Positions 26,193 through 34,428 of a stretch of DNA of 64,000 nucleotides are shown piece after piece (position 1 is the stretch's first letter; each line of letters starts with the position of its first letter). Made by a program: the position numbers and the translations under genes. Origin of the DNA: Calothrix sp. NIES-2098 (lineage in GTDB: Bacteria; Cyanobacteriota; Cyanobacteriia; Cyanobacteriales; Nostocaceae); the NCBI GenBank assembly GCA_002368175.1, contig AP018172.1, forward strand, positions 5,893,001-5,957,000, written 5' to 3'. The notes beneath the pieces were generated by a model. That model did no database searches. It was not told the DNA's origin and was given only the letters and a program-made list of their open reading frames with translations.

Positions 26193-26441
26193 CTATGTTG
26201 GTACAGTATGGCTCCGCCTGTACCTCCCGCTTCTTGCGTCTAGTTGTGGTTTTGCATTCAGCCCATCAATGCTGAGATATCTAAAATCATAATTACCCTC
26301 TGTGATTTGCCCATGCTTTTGGCCACCATTACCCATAAAAAAATACTCCACTCCCAAAGATGCTAATTCCCGACTGGCTCGGCAGTTGGTAGCACCCAAT
26401 GAAGTAGAGATGGAGTAAATGGATTTCACAGAAAATTTCAC
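26193..26441 (-). CDS. Hypothetical protein, 82 aa, with its own terminator
   Basis: An 82-codon frame from GTG 26441 to 26193. The central part (SLGATNCRASRELASLGVEYFFMGNGG) reads like a genuine protein, whereas the end (ARSGRYRRSHT) is basic. I do not recognise it. A strong terminator begins 29 bases after the stop, and AAAGGA lies upstream of the start, which supports expression. It is divergent from the ribbon-helix-helix gene by 71 bases. It could also be the remnant of a larger gene. Confidence 0.45.
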   Translation of the reverse strand: MKFSVKSIYSISTSLGATNCRASRELASLGVEYFFMGNGGQKHGQITEGNYDFRYLSIDGLNAKPQLDARSGRYRRSHTVPT

Positions 26442-26512
26442 CTATTGAACATTCCTTTAAACATACTACACTTGTATTACTATCCTGTCTATACCTTAAA
26501 GGAGAAAAAGTC

Positions 26513-26848
26513 ATGCATACAATCGCTCGCACCTCAACCACCGACATGGAAGTTACCAGCATCCGTCTAGAGAGAGAACTTAAAGAGAAACTCAAAGATA
26601 TAGCTGGCAATCAAGGATATCAAGCCTTAATTCGAGATATCCTCTGGAATTATGTGCAGCAAAAATCAGGTGAGTGGAAACCTCGATTTTCGCGAACTGA
26701 TATTCGAGCGAGCATAGCAGCCACCGCTCAACAAGAAGAACGTTGTGTACTTACAGGTCAAGTAATTCAACCACAACAACCGATGCTCTTAGGGCTAACG
26801 AGAAATGGCGATATGGTTCCTCTGAGCGTCGAGAGTTTGGCTGGATAA
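26513..26848 (+). CDS. Ribbon-helix-helix-like DNA-binding protein, 111 aa
   Basis: Residues 12-48 (MEVTSIRLERELKEKL then IRDILWNYV) fit a ribbon-helix-helix (CopG/Arc-type) fold: a short strand and two helices that usually bind operator DNA as a dimer. The C-terminal half (RCVLTGQVIQPQQPMLLGL) is an unrelated short domain. It is a conserved type in cyanobacteria with no known target. AAAGGAG precedes ATG 26513, and a clear terminator follows. It may control itself and the divergent small gene. No toxin partner is seen, so it is probably not an antitoxin. Confidence 0.65.
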   Translation: MHTIARTSTTDMEVTSIRLERELKEKLKDIAGNQGYQALIRDILWNYVQQKSGEWKPRFSRTDIRASIAATAQQEERCVLTGQVIQPQQPMLLGLTRNGDMVPLSVESLAG

Positions 26849-26866
26849 ATTTATCTTCACCTGAAT

Positions 26867-26905
26867 GCAGCCCAGTTTTGCTAAGTGCTAATTGGGCTGC
26901 ATTTA
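26867..26905 (+). terminator. Terminator after the ribbon-helix-helix gene
   Basis: GCAGCCCA (26867-26874) pairs with TGGGCTGC (26893-26900), followed by ATTTATTATT, 18 bases after the stop codon. Confidence 0.75.
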
Positions 26906-27594
26906 TTATTGAATGCTATCCAACATATAAATAAATATTATATATATAAAGTAATTAGGCTTATACCTGTTAATTTTCATCGCGAACAGCCGCGACAGGC
27001 AGATCCTCTCAAAAAGATCGCAATTTCCGGCACAGGGGGTTTGACATCACTTGACAGATTCTAACCATCGGCATATTAAGTAAATGATTATCGACCATAG
27101 GAGTTAAGCAACAATACCCATATATACTTGGCTGCTACTATCAAGCAGCTATATACATTGTTCCTGAAGCTCTGCCTAAATCGAATTTTACTTTGAGCAA
27201 GGCTAAAAAAAAGCTAGTTCACTGAGTAATGGAATTGTGAAAAAAATATGCATTTTTTTTGTATAACTCTGCGTGTTAACACGGAGAGTTATAGCGGAGT
27301 TTTTGCCTCAATTCCAGAGAAATTACGGTTTATGTATAGTTACGGACAGGATATTCTAAGTCAAAGTTAGTAAATTAACCGAACCCGATCGAGTTAGAAA
27401 TTATCTAGCAAAAGCGTTTTAGTATATCCTAGGTATCTTATTACCGGTGTAAAAAATCGTTTAATATACCAAAAACTTAGTCATCTGAAATAGAAAGGGG
27501 CTATAACAGGTGAGAGAAAGTCTTCATCAAAGATTTGCAATTCATCAGGGTGCACCAATCATAGGAAGGGTGAACAACTAAGCCAAGAGGTTGG
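26906..27594. other. Long spacer with two extended hairpins
   Basis: Nearly 700 bases without a gene. One interrupted hairpin spans 27110-27162 (AACAAT/ATTGTT outside, GCTGCT/AGCAGC inside). A second, almost perfect palindrome spans 27263-27292 (ATAACTCT, G, CGTG, TTAA, CACG, G, AGAGTTAT). Either could be part of a small RNA, an operator or a 5' leader for the following kinase-like gene. I cannot name a family. Confidence 0.5.
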
Positions 27595-29670
27595 GTGCAA
27601 AACAAAATGGGGTCGTTATCCAAGAGCGTGCCAGGAATGAAAAAGCGTTTATCATCGCCGCCACAGTGCCCAGATGACGTAGATCGACTACAATCATACC
27701 CAGTCAAGCTGATGCAGCATCCGGAAGAACCAGCCCACAAGTTGTTACAACAGATTAATCAGATCGTTGCTAATAGACAAGCGACAGTATTGATGCTGCA
27801 AGATCTGGCTAAATTGCTGGGAGAAACTTTTGGGGTGGATTGCTGCTTAGTTACAGTGATGAGCGAGCCATCTACTGAAGCGACTACTGCTAGTTGGTGT
27901 ACAGAACAATATCTAGGGTTACCGCAGTCAGACGAAATCTTCTCAATGGAACAGTTGCTCATGGAACTGCATGTAGTTCCATGTGCTGCTGAACCATTAA
28001 ATATTGAAGACATTTCCACTATTCAAAAAAGTCTGGAAATTGGTTGTCAATCTTTGCCATTACCAATTAAGGCTGTTTTGGCGATTCCTACCCGTTTTCG
28101 GGGTAAAAATAACGGGGTCATTAGTCTAATTAAATTTCAACCCCATAATTGGACTCAGTCAGAACAACAACTTTTGAAAAGTGTAGAGTCGTCTTGCGCG
28201 ATCGCTGTGGCTCAAGTAGCACAATCACAATTGATTGTGCTGCAACAGCAGCATTTGCAAAAGAGCGATCAATATCAAAGCTTGATCAGGCAATTAACTA
28301 TATTAAGTCGGAGCAACTTGGAGTTAAAACAAATGCTCCAGTTAGCGATCTCCTCGACTGCGGAATCGTTACAAGCAGATCGGGGTCTGTTCATCATGGT
28401 GAAATATACAGATCCCTTATTTCGGACTCGCTCTAAAAAACAAATTCCTAATGCGAAAGCCACAGTCATTGGACAATGGACTAGGGATGCCCAAAGTTAT
28501 CCTTCTAGTACATCAGACATCTTAAAAGACCAGTCCTTTGTGGTTTCGGAGTGTGGTTTATGCCAGCGCATATTCACAGAATCAGGAAAACCAGTAGTCA
28601 TTAATGACTATACAGAACAAAAAGATATTGTCACAGCAGCTCCACTATTTGCAGTCGATCAGTTCCGGGCTGTGCTATTGATGCCCTTGGAAAGTCAAGG
28701 TAAAGTATTAGGATTTTTAGTTCTACAGCAAGCATCTGCTCGAAGTTGGCAAGCAGCAGAATTAAATCTTGTGGAAATGGTCTGTGCGCAAGTAAGTAAT
28801 TCAATTATTCAGTCACAGACATTACGACAAGTGCAAAATTTAGTCGATGAACGGACAGCAAAACTCCAAAGCAGTCTGGAATTGCAAGCTAAATTACACG
28901 AAAGAACAAGGCAATATGTTGAGCAATTGCGAGAACTCAACGAACTCAAAGATGAATTTTTGAGCAATATGAGCGATCGCTTACGCTACCCGCTAACCAA
29001 TATGCTCATGTCAATTCGTAATTTACGCCTGCCAGGAATCACACCAGAGCGCCAGAACCGATATTTCGATATTTTAGAGCAGGAATGTACCAAAGAAATA
29101 AATTTGATTAATGACTTGCTGACACTCCAGAAACTAGAGTCTCAACAAGCAACACCACAATTTGAAACTATAGATTTAAATACAAGAATTCAGGATTTAG
29201 CTGCTTCTTTCGATCGCAAACTGGCTGAGAAAGGATTAAGCATTACTCTTGATTTACCAGAGGAGTCGTTAAAACTACAAACAGAAGTTGAAAGTTTTGA
29301 CCGCATCCTGCAAGAGTTACTCACTAATGCCTGTAAATACTCAGAGCATGAAACCATTGTTGATTTGCACGCTACTCACCAAGTCAACCAACTGGTCGAT
29401 CAAGTTATTATTAAGGTGACTAATATAGGACGCGGCATCTCTTCCGAAGAAGCGACTTACATCTTTGACAAGTTCCGTCGCGGTAAAGGACGCTGGACTC
29501 CTGGGACTGGTTTAGGTTTGGCTCTAGCCAAGTCCCTTGTACAGCATTTAAATGGGACAATTGCCGTCGAGAGTATGCAAATTTCAGATTCCGATCTGAG
29601 CAAAATTTGTTTTACCCTGACGCTACCCCAGTTTTCTGACGAAAGCAAACTCTATTCTGACAGTGACTGA
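27595..29670 (+). CDS. GAF-domain histidine-kinase-like protein lacking the phosphoacceptor His
   Basis: This 691-residue soluble protein has two GAF domains (about residues 50-210 and 240-405), a coiled coil (405-445), a HisKA-like helix pair and an HATPase domain. The H-box, normally SHELRTPL, reads MSDRLRYPL, so the phosphoacceptor His is Asp461. The N-box ELLTNACKYS and G2 box GTGLGLALAK are intact, but the G1 box reads VTNIGRGI, with Asn for the adenine-binding Asp. It probably cannot phosphorylate itself, and may act as a sensory scaffold or partner of another kinase. The start could be GTG 27595 or ATG 27607. It overlaps the next gene by eight bases. Confidence 0.85.
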   Translation: MQNKMGSLSKSVPGMKKRLSSPPQCPDDVDRLQSYPVKLMQHPEEPAHKLLQQINQIVANRQATVLMLQDLAKLLGETFGVDCCLVTVMSEPSTEATTASWCTEQYLGLPQSDEIFSMEQLLMELHVVPCAAEPLNIEDISTIQKSLEIGCQSLPLPIKAVLAIPTRFRGKNNGVISLIKFQPHNWTQSEQQLLKSVESSCAIAVAQVAQSQLIVLQQQHLQKSDQYQSLIRQLTILSRSNLELKQMLQLAISSTAESLQADRGLFIMVKYTDPLFRTRSKKQIPNAKATVIGQWTRDAQSYPSSTSDILKDQSFVVSECGLCQRIFTESGKPVVINDYTEQKDIVTAAPLFAVDQFRAVLLMPLESQGKVLGFLVLQQASARSWQAAELNLVEMVCAQVSNSIIQSQTLRQVQNLVDERTAKLQSSLELQAKLHERTRQYVEQLRELNELKDEFLSNMSDRLRYPLTNMLMSIRNLRLPGITPERQNRYFDILEQECTKEINLINDLLTLQKLESQQATPQFETIDLNTRIQDLAASFDRKLAEKGLSITLDLPEESLKLQTEVESFDRILQELLTNACKYSEHETIVDLHATHQVNQLVDQVIIKVTNIGRGISSEEATYIFDKFRRGKGRWTPGTGLGLALAKSLVQHLNGTIAVESMQISDSDLSKICFTLTLPQFSDESKLYSDSD

Positions 29671-30250
29671 ACAACCTAACACTTCAGCGGATATCGATTT
29701 CAACGCCGCTAGTGACAAAACCAACCCCGAACTAAATTTGGCTGTTGATACAGATAGCTCACCATCTGTGGAAATCCAAATTGAGAAAATAGCAGAGCGA
29801 CAACGACAAATCACCGCTAAAATCCAGATACCTCACCCAGTAGAACAAATCTGGAAAGTACTGACAGATTATGAAGGCTTAGTTGACTTCATTCCTAACT
29901 TGGCTAAAAGTCGGCTTTTAGACCATCCTAATGGTGGTATTCGCCTAGAGCAAGTAGGTTCTCAACGCCTGCTCAACTTTAATTTTTGTGCCCGTGTAGT
30001 ACTCGATCTACAAGAATATTTCCCTAAGGAAATCAAATTCTGCATGGTAGAAGGAGATTTCAAAGGCTTTTCTGGTAGCTGGTGTTTAGAGCCTTATTAT
30101 TTTGGTGAGATTATCGGCACAAATCTTTGCTATACAATCCAAGTTTGGCCTAAACTCACTATGCCAGTAGGAATTATTGAAAATCGCCTCAGTAAGGATC
30201 TGCGGTTAAATCTGTTAGCTGTATACCAACGTGTAACCCAGCTAGTTTAA
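29663..30250 (+). CDS. SRPBCC (cyclase/dehydrase, START-like) protein
   Basis: This 195-residue protein has a disordered acidic N-terminus (about 45 residues) followed by a Polyketide_cyc/COQ10-like domain: QITAKIQIPHPVEQIWKVLT, DYEGLVDFIPNLAKS, and a last helix LSKDLRLNLLAVYQRV. The fold forms a hydrophobic pocket for lipids, quinones or pigments. It starts at GTG 29663 inside the end of the kinase-like gene, so translation is coupled. Similar proteins are common in cyanobacteria but their ligands are unknown. Confidence 0.82.
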   Translation: MTEQPNTSADIDFNAASDKTNPELNLAVDTDSSPSVEIQIEKIAERQRQITAKIQIPHPVEQIWKVLTDYEGLVDFIPNLAKSRLLDHPNGGIRLEQVGSQRLLNFNFCARVVLDLQEYFPKEIKFCMVEGDFKGFSGSWCLEPYYFGEIIGTNLCYTIQVWPKLTMPVGIIENRLSKDLRLNLLAVYQRVTQLV

Positions 30251-30350
30251 ATTATAAACAACCTATCCTGGAGTCACATCAAAACTCAGGGTAGGCTGCT
30301 CATTTTGGTTTCTGATACTTTAATTTCAACTTTAGTTGAATTTTTTTTAA

Positions 30351-30423
30351 TACCCCCAGGGGAATTCGAATCCCCGTTACCTCCGTGAAAGGGAGGTGTC
30401 CTAGGCCTCTAGACGATGGGGGC
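30351..30423 (-). tRNA. trnE: tRNA-Glu (anticodon UUC)
   Basis: A 73-base tRNA read on the minus strand. The acceptor stem is GCCCCCA/TGGGGGT, the anticodon arm is CCTCC-CTTTCAC-GGAGG with TTC, and the T arm has ATTCGAATT within CGGGGATTCGAATTCCCC. CCA is not encoded. In cyanobacteria this tRNA also feeds tetrapyrrole synthesis through glutamyl-tRNA reductase. Confidence 0.97.
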
Positions 30424-30819
30424 GTTTGGACTCAGACCTTTTATAAATTAACGAATTTTCTAATAGATGTCAACAGTCTCTGCAAAATTTTTTTAGCTGA
30501 ATAGTCAAGCATCAATAATCCAAAGTCAATAGTTATTTCTTTCCCCCATGACTCCCTACTTTTTCCTTACCATGTTCAATGTCCGATGCCCAATGACGCC
30601 AGTTGCTACAACGCTGGGAACCCGCGCAACGCACTGGCTCCCCAATGTCCAAACCTACTGCTTTTTGCCAATCAGAGGGAAATACAGTATTATAAGAAAC
30701 TAAGTATGAAAAAAAGTTTGAATTTAACAAGCGTCAAGGGTGTGATGTTGTACCCTTTAGAGGTAATATTTACTCTTCTTTACAAAAGATTTTGATATTT
30801 ATCGCTCAAAATCTACAAC
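30424..30819. other. Spacer with a dispersed-repeat fragment
   Basis: About 400 bases. The segment near 30595-30650 (ACGCCAGTTGCTAC, then a GC-rich run) shares 14 bases with the reverse strand of the spacer after the TonB-like gene (about 36270-36290), so it belongs to a dispersed repeat. A 29-codon frame from 30706 is too weak to call. Confidence 0.5.
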
Positions 30820-32739
30820 ATGGAAGCATCTTTTGAAATCACCTTACAGATGGTGGCTGCTGTCGTTGCAGGTATTAGCGCCCAAGTGCTAGCTGCCTAT
30901 CTCCGCGTACCTAGCATTGTTTTGTTGCTGCTTTTGGGCATCTTGCTGGGGTCTGATGGTATTGGTTTATTGCATCCCCATTTGCTAGGCACGGGTTTGG
31001 AAGTTATTGTCGCTCTAGCAACGGCAATAATTTTGTTTGAAGGTGGACTCAACCTGGATGTGCGAGAGTTGGGTAGAGTTTCAGTTAGCCTTCAATTGCT
31101 CGTCACTTTGGGAACGCTAATTACACTGCTGGGTGGGAGTATGGCGGCGCACTGGTTGGGTGAATTTCCCTGGAATATCGCCTTTCTCTACGCTTCTATC
31201 ATCGTGGTGACAGGCCCAACCGTGATCAATCCACTATTGAAGCAAATTAATGTCGATCGCCAAGTAGCCACGCTGTTAGAAGGAGAAGGGGTTTTAATCG
31301 ATCCAGTTGGCGCTATTTTGGCTTTCGTTGTTCTCGATACGATTTTAAATGGCGATGCCGACCCACTAAATGCCATCATCGGGTTACTTATGCGTCTTGG
31401 TATTGGCGGGGCAATTGGCGCTGCTGGCGGTTACTTGATGAGCTTGATTTTTAAACGCGCTACTTTCTTGTCTTTTGAACTGAAAAACTTGGTGGTACTG
31501 GCAATACTTTGGGGTTTGTTTACCTTAGCGCAAACTATCCGTAGTGAATCGGGAGTGATGACTACGGTGATTGCAGGTGCAGTTTTTGCCAACTCATCAG
31601 TACCAGAAGAACGACTTTTGCGTCATTTCAAAGGTCAACTAACCATTCTCAGCGTTTCTGTGCTGTTTATTTTGCTAGCAGCCGACTTATCTATCGCCAG
31701 CGTATTTGCCTTGGGTTGGGGCAGTTTATTCACGGTTTTGGTACTGATGTTTGTTATCAGACCAATTAACATCTTGTTGTGTACCTGGAATAGTGACCTC
31801 AATTGGCGGCAAAAATTGTTTTTAAGCTGGGTTGCACCAAGGGGAATTGTGGCGGCTTCTGTTGCGTCTTTATTTGCCATTTCCTTGACCCAACGCGGGA
31901 TCAACGGGGGTGATGCTATTAAAGCCTTGGTTTTCTTGACAATTATCATGACAGTTGTCTGCCAAGGACTAACAGCCGGACAGATTGCAAAATGGTTGCA
32001 AATCACCTCGAAAGAGGCAACAGGGGCAGTGATTGTAGGTTGCAATCCTTTGAGTCTGTTGATTGCCCGATTCTTTCAAGAACGGGGTGAAAATGTAGTA
32101 ATAATTGATACAGATCCAGATTGCTTTGCCCAAGCTGAAGCCCAAAATCTGCGAGTGATTGCTAGCAGCGCCTTGGATACTGCTGTTTTAGAAGAAGCAG
32201 GGTTGGCTTCTATAGGCACTTTTTTGGCGATGACTAGTAATGGTGAAGTAAACTTTGTCTTGGCACAACGGGCGGCTGAGGAATTTAATCCGCCGCGTGT
32301 GTTAGCCGTGTTTCCTCGCGATCCGCAAGCTAATAGTTCTGCTACTAGTAAGGTTAATCAAGCTTTTGTTTCTGACTTGGCAATTAAAACTTGGAATGAA
32401 TATTTGAATGATGGGCGAGTGAAGTTAGGAACAACGACACTGAATGAGTTGGAATTTGCTAGTCAGCAGGATCGCATCCAAGAAAAGATTCGGACTGGAG
32501 TGTTGATACCGTTGTTGCTAGAACGAGAACAACGCTTACAGGTAATGCCAGTTAATCAAGAATGGGAAGTTGGCGATCGCATTATCTACCTTTTACACGA
32601 CCCCAGACCAAATCTTTTAAAACGTTTATCGGGTGCAAATCAGTCTACTCGTCTATCACTAGAAAAGTTACCTGAAGTGGAAGAAGTTCCTCTGGCAAAA
32701 CTAGGTCAACTTTCCACTAGTGAAGCTTCTGGTAGTTGA
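30820..32739 (+). CDS. Cation/proton antiporter (CPA family) with C-terminal TrkA-N-like domain
   Basis: This 639-residue protein has about 12 transmembrane helices over residues 1-390, with Na+/H+ exchanger features (LFEGGLNLD; TGPTVINPLL; GEGVLIDPVGAILAF). A cytosolic TrkA-N-like Rossmann domain follows from about 400 (VIVGCNPLSLLIARFF, VVIIDTDPD). The usual GxGxxG nucleotide loop is altered, so NAD binding may be weak. A C-terminal soluble tail of about 100 residues may be regulatory. It should exchange Na+ or K+ for H+ in pH and salt balance. Its 3' end overlaps the convergent cytochrome b-like gene by 34 bases. Confidence 0.9.
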   Translation: MEASFEITLQMVAAVVAGISAQVLAAYLRVPSIVLLLLLGILLGSDGIGLLHPHLLGTGLEVIVALATAIILFEGGLNLDVRELGRVSVSLQLLVTLGTLITLLGGSMAAHWLGEFPWNIAFLYASIIVVTGPTVINPLLKQINVDRQVATLLEGEGVLIDPVGAILAFVVLDTILNGDADPLNAIIGLLMRLGIGGAIGAAGGYLMSLIFKRATFLSFELKNLVVLAILWGLFTLAQTIRSESGVMTTVIAGAVFANSSVPEERLLRHFKGQLTILSVSVLFILLAADLSIASVFALGWGSLFTVLVLMFVIRPINILLCTWNSDLNWRQKLFLSWVAPRGIVAASVASLFAISLTQRGINGGDAIKALVFLTIIMTVVCQGLTAGQIAKWLQITSKEATGAVIVGCNPLSLLIARFFQERGENVVIIDTDPDCFAQAEAQNLRVIASSALDTAVLEEAGLASIGTFLAMTSNGEVNFVLAQRAAEEFNPPRVLAVFPRDPQANSSATSKVNQAFVSDLAIKTWNEYLNDGRVKLGTTTLNELEFASQQDRIQEKIRTGVLIPLLLEREQRLQVMPVNQEWEVGDRIIYLLHDPRPNLLKRLSGANQSTRLSLEKLPEVEEVPLAKLGQLSTSEASGS

Positions 32740-33344
32740 GTAAAGTTGCTATACATTTCTCTTTCTTGCCACAACAAAGCTGATAAATGCACTACAGCCA
32801 GCAGTAGTGCAACAGGCGAAATAATATAACTGTTTAAGGCGTAAAGGTGTTGAACAGTTATGGTATTGATTGCGCCTCCGCCAATTAGGATGTCTCGTAA
32901 TTGTCCGCCGATTAAAGGAATGGCTTCAATTGTTCCTAGCTCAATACTAAAACGCCAGTATCCTTCTTGAGTCCAGTCTAAAAGCATTGCTGTCCAATCT
33001 AGAGCGATCGCACTCAGGGTAAATAAAATTCCACTAATCCACGCTGTTAGCCAACTCTTGCGAAATTGCCGACCTAAAAACATCACCACAATTTGAATCA
33101 AAGCGATCGCAATTACGGCATTACCAGAAAAATCATGGGCTTTATGAAATAACCAACCGTATGGTACTGCGGTATTAATCATTTTCAGCGAGCGATAAGC
33201 CCCGCCTGCTGTTGGTTCGTAATAAAAAGACAGTAGAACTCCAGTTGTGAGGTCAATCAGGCACAAGGTCAGAATCACGACTGATAATATTGTCGCTAGT
33301 CGCCGCAAAATCCTATCGAACTGGGTACTTTGCATGGCTGACAC
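32706..33344 (-). CDS. Cytochrome b6-like protein with incomplete heme-ligand pairs
   Basis: This 212-residue membrane protein aligns end to end with PetB: TGVLLSFYYEPT near residue 33, GWLFHKAHDFSG, DWTQEGYW, EAIPLIGG, and a final helix VVHLSALLW. In cytochrome b6 four His bind two hemes (86, 100, 187, 202). By spacing, the equivalents here are His70, Gln84, Asn171 and His186, so each bis-His pair has lost one member. The Cys that holds heme cn (Cys35 of PetB) is also missing. It may bind heme differently, with His67 or His166 as alternatives, or have lost heme altogether. No petD or Rieske gene is adjacent. It is not the main PetB. Confidence 0.8.
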   Translation of the reverse strand: MSAMQSTQFDRILRRLATILSVVILTLCLIDLTTGVLLSFYYEPTAGGAYRSLKMINTAVPYGWLFHKAHDFSGNAVIAIALIQIVVMFLGRQFRKSWLTAWISGILFTLSAIALDWTAMLLDWTQEGYWRFSIELGTIEAIPLIGGQLRDILIGGGAINTITVQHLYALNSYIISPVALLLAVVHLSALLWQEREMYSNFTQLPEASLVES

Positions 33345-33424
33345 CTCTTTAAAATTATGTAAATGTGTATTATTATTACGATTTTAACTAAGAAATATTA
33401 ATTTACCTTAATTTTTTGCTTGAT

Positions 33425-34120
33425 TTAAGCCAAGTATTTTATCCAAGTTTGGAGTGTTTGTGGTGAGCCGTACCAAATACCAGGGCTTCTCGGAGAATGT
33501 CTGACACCTTCAATGACAATATTTTCTGCACCATCGAGATGAGCAGCTACAATGGGCGTGATGCCATCTCCCCAAGTGTTGCCTTGACCACAAGTTAATT
33601 GGTAGCTACTGTAAGCTAACCATCTACCAGGTCGCCTTTCGCCAAAAATAGTTTTGCCAGCTACACAAACGTAACGAACATTTTTGTAAAAAGCTCCAGG
33701 GTAATTATTGCTAACAAAATCTAAATTCCAACGAGTCCAGCGTTCTTGGCTAACATGGGGTGTACCCAAGGTAATCAAAGTTGCCACACAAGGGTGAGCT
33801 TGCCACAGGGAAGATATTACTTGGCCACGTCCAGAATAAGGCCGATCTCCTAAATAAATTCGAGATATCCAACCACCTGCTGAATGACCGATCAAGTTAA
33901 TTTGAGAACTGTTGTATTGCTGCAATATCTGTTTGACTGTGCGATCGAGTTGCCACAAAATTGGTGTGACAGGCCTACCACCAAGTAAAGCTATCCAGTC
34001 TCGGCGGCGCAGGGGAACTGTAACTGTGGGAAAACCCAACTGTTGTAGAGATTTTTCTAGTTGGCGGTAAGCGCTCGCGCTTTCTAAATAGCCAGGTAAA
34101 ATAACTGTTGGTAAAGACAT
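33425..34120 (-). CDS. Alpha/beta-hydrolase, lipase-like
   Basis: This 231-residue protein starts with an oxyanion-strand motif (TVILPGYLES) and has the nucleophile elbow GHSAGG (Ser near residue 80), LITLGTPH and a late acidic/His region (GDGITP; GVRHSPRS). This is the pattern of PGAP1/triacylglycerol-lipase-like hydrolases. The likely reaction is ester hydrolysis, substrate unknown. There is no signal peptide. It precedes the cytochrome b-like gene on the same strand by 80 bases. Confidence 0.82.
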   Translation of the reverse strand: MSLPTVILPGYLESASAYRQLEKSLQQLGFPTVTVPLRRRDWIALLGGRPVTPILWQLDRTVKQILQQYNSSQINLIGHSAGGWISRIYLGDRPYSGRGQVISSLWQAHPCVATLITLGTPHVSQERWTRWNLDFVSNNYPGAFYKNVRYVCVAGKTIFGERRPGRWLAYSSYQLTCGQGNTWGDGITPIVAAHLDGAENIVIEGVRHSPRSPGIWYGSPQTLQTWIKYLA

Positions 34121-34428
34121 TAGAAATTATCAAAGCAGGTATCAACGCTCAATAGAAGTTTCAGTTGGAACTGTGCAAGTCATCAAAACCAGACACGATA
34201 ATTTATCACTTGCTAAGTCGGCAAATGCCACGTTGAAGTACAATATCAATTTATTACAAAAATTAAACTGAAAAAAATGGCAAACTGGCCGTTTTGTGTC
34301 CAGTATAGGAAGCTATTATTTTTAGAGGGACGCATCTAGATTGCGATAGAGCCGGAAAAATAATTTAGAGCTTGAAAAATAATTTATTGATAGTCAACTG
34401 CAACCGAGCCGAGTGAACGATAACAGCT
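34121..34428. other. Spacer between divergent hydrolase and TonB-like genes
   Basis: About 310 bases, AT-rich, with AAAAATAATTTA occurring twice (about 34355 and 34377). No gene or RNA is recognisable. Confidence 0.45.

Noticed and set aside
26513..26848. Antitoxin of a toxin-antitoxin pair
   Set aside because: The ribbon-helix-helix part fits, but no toxin-like gene is co-directional next to it and a terminator follows immediately.
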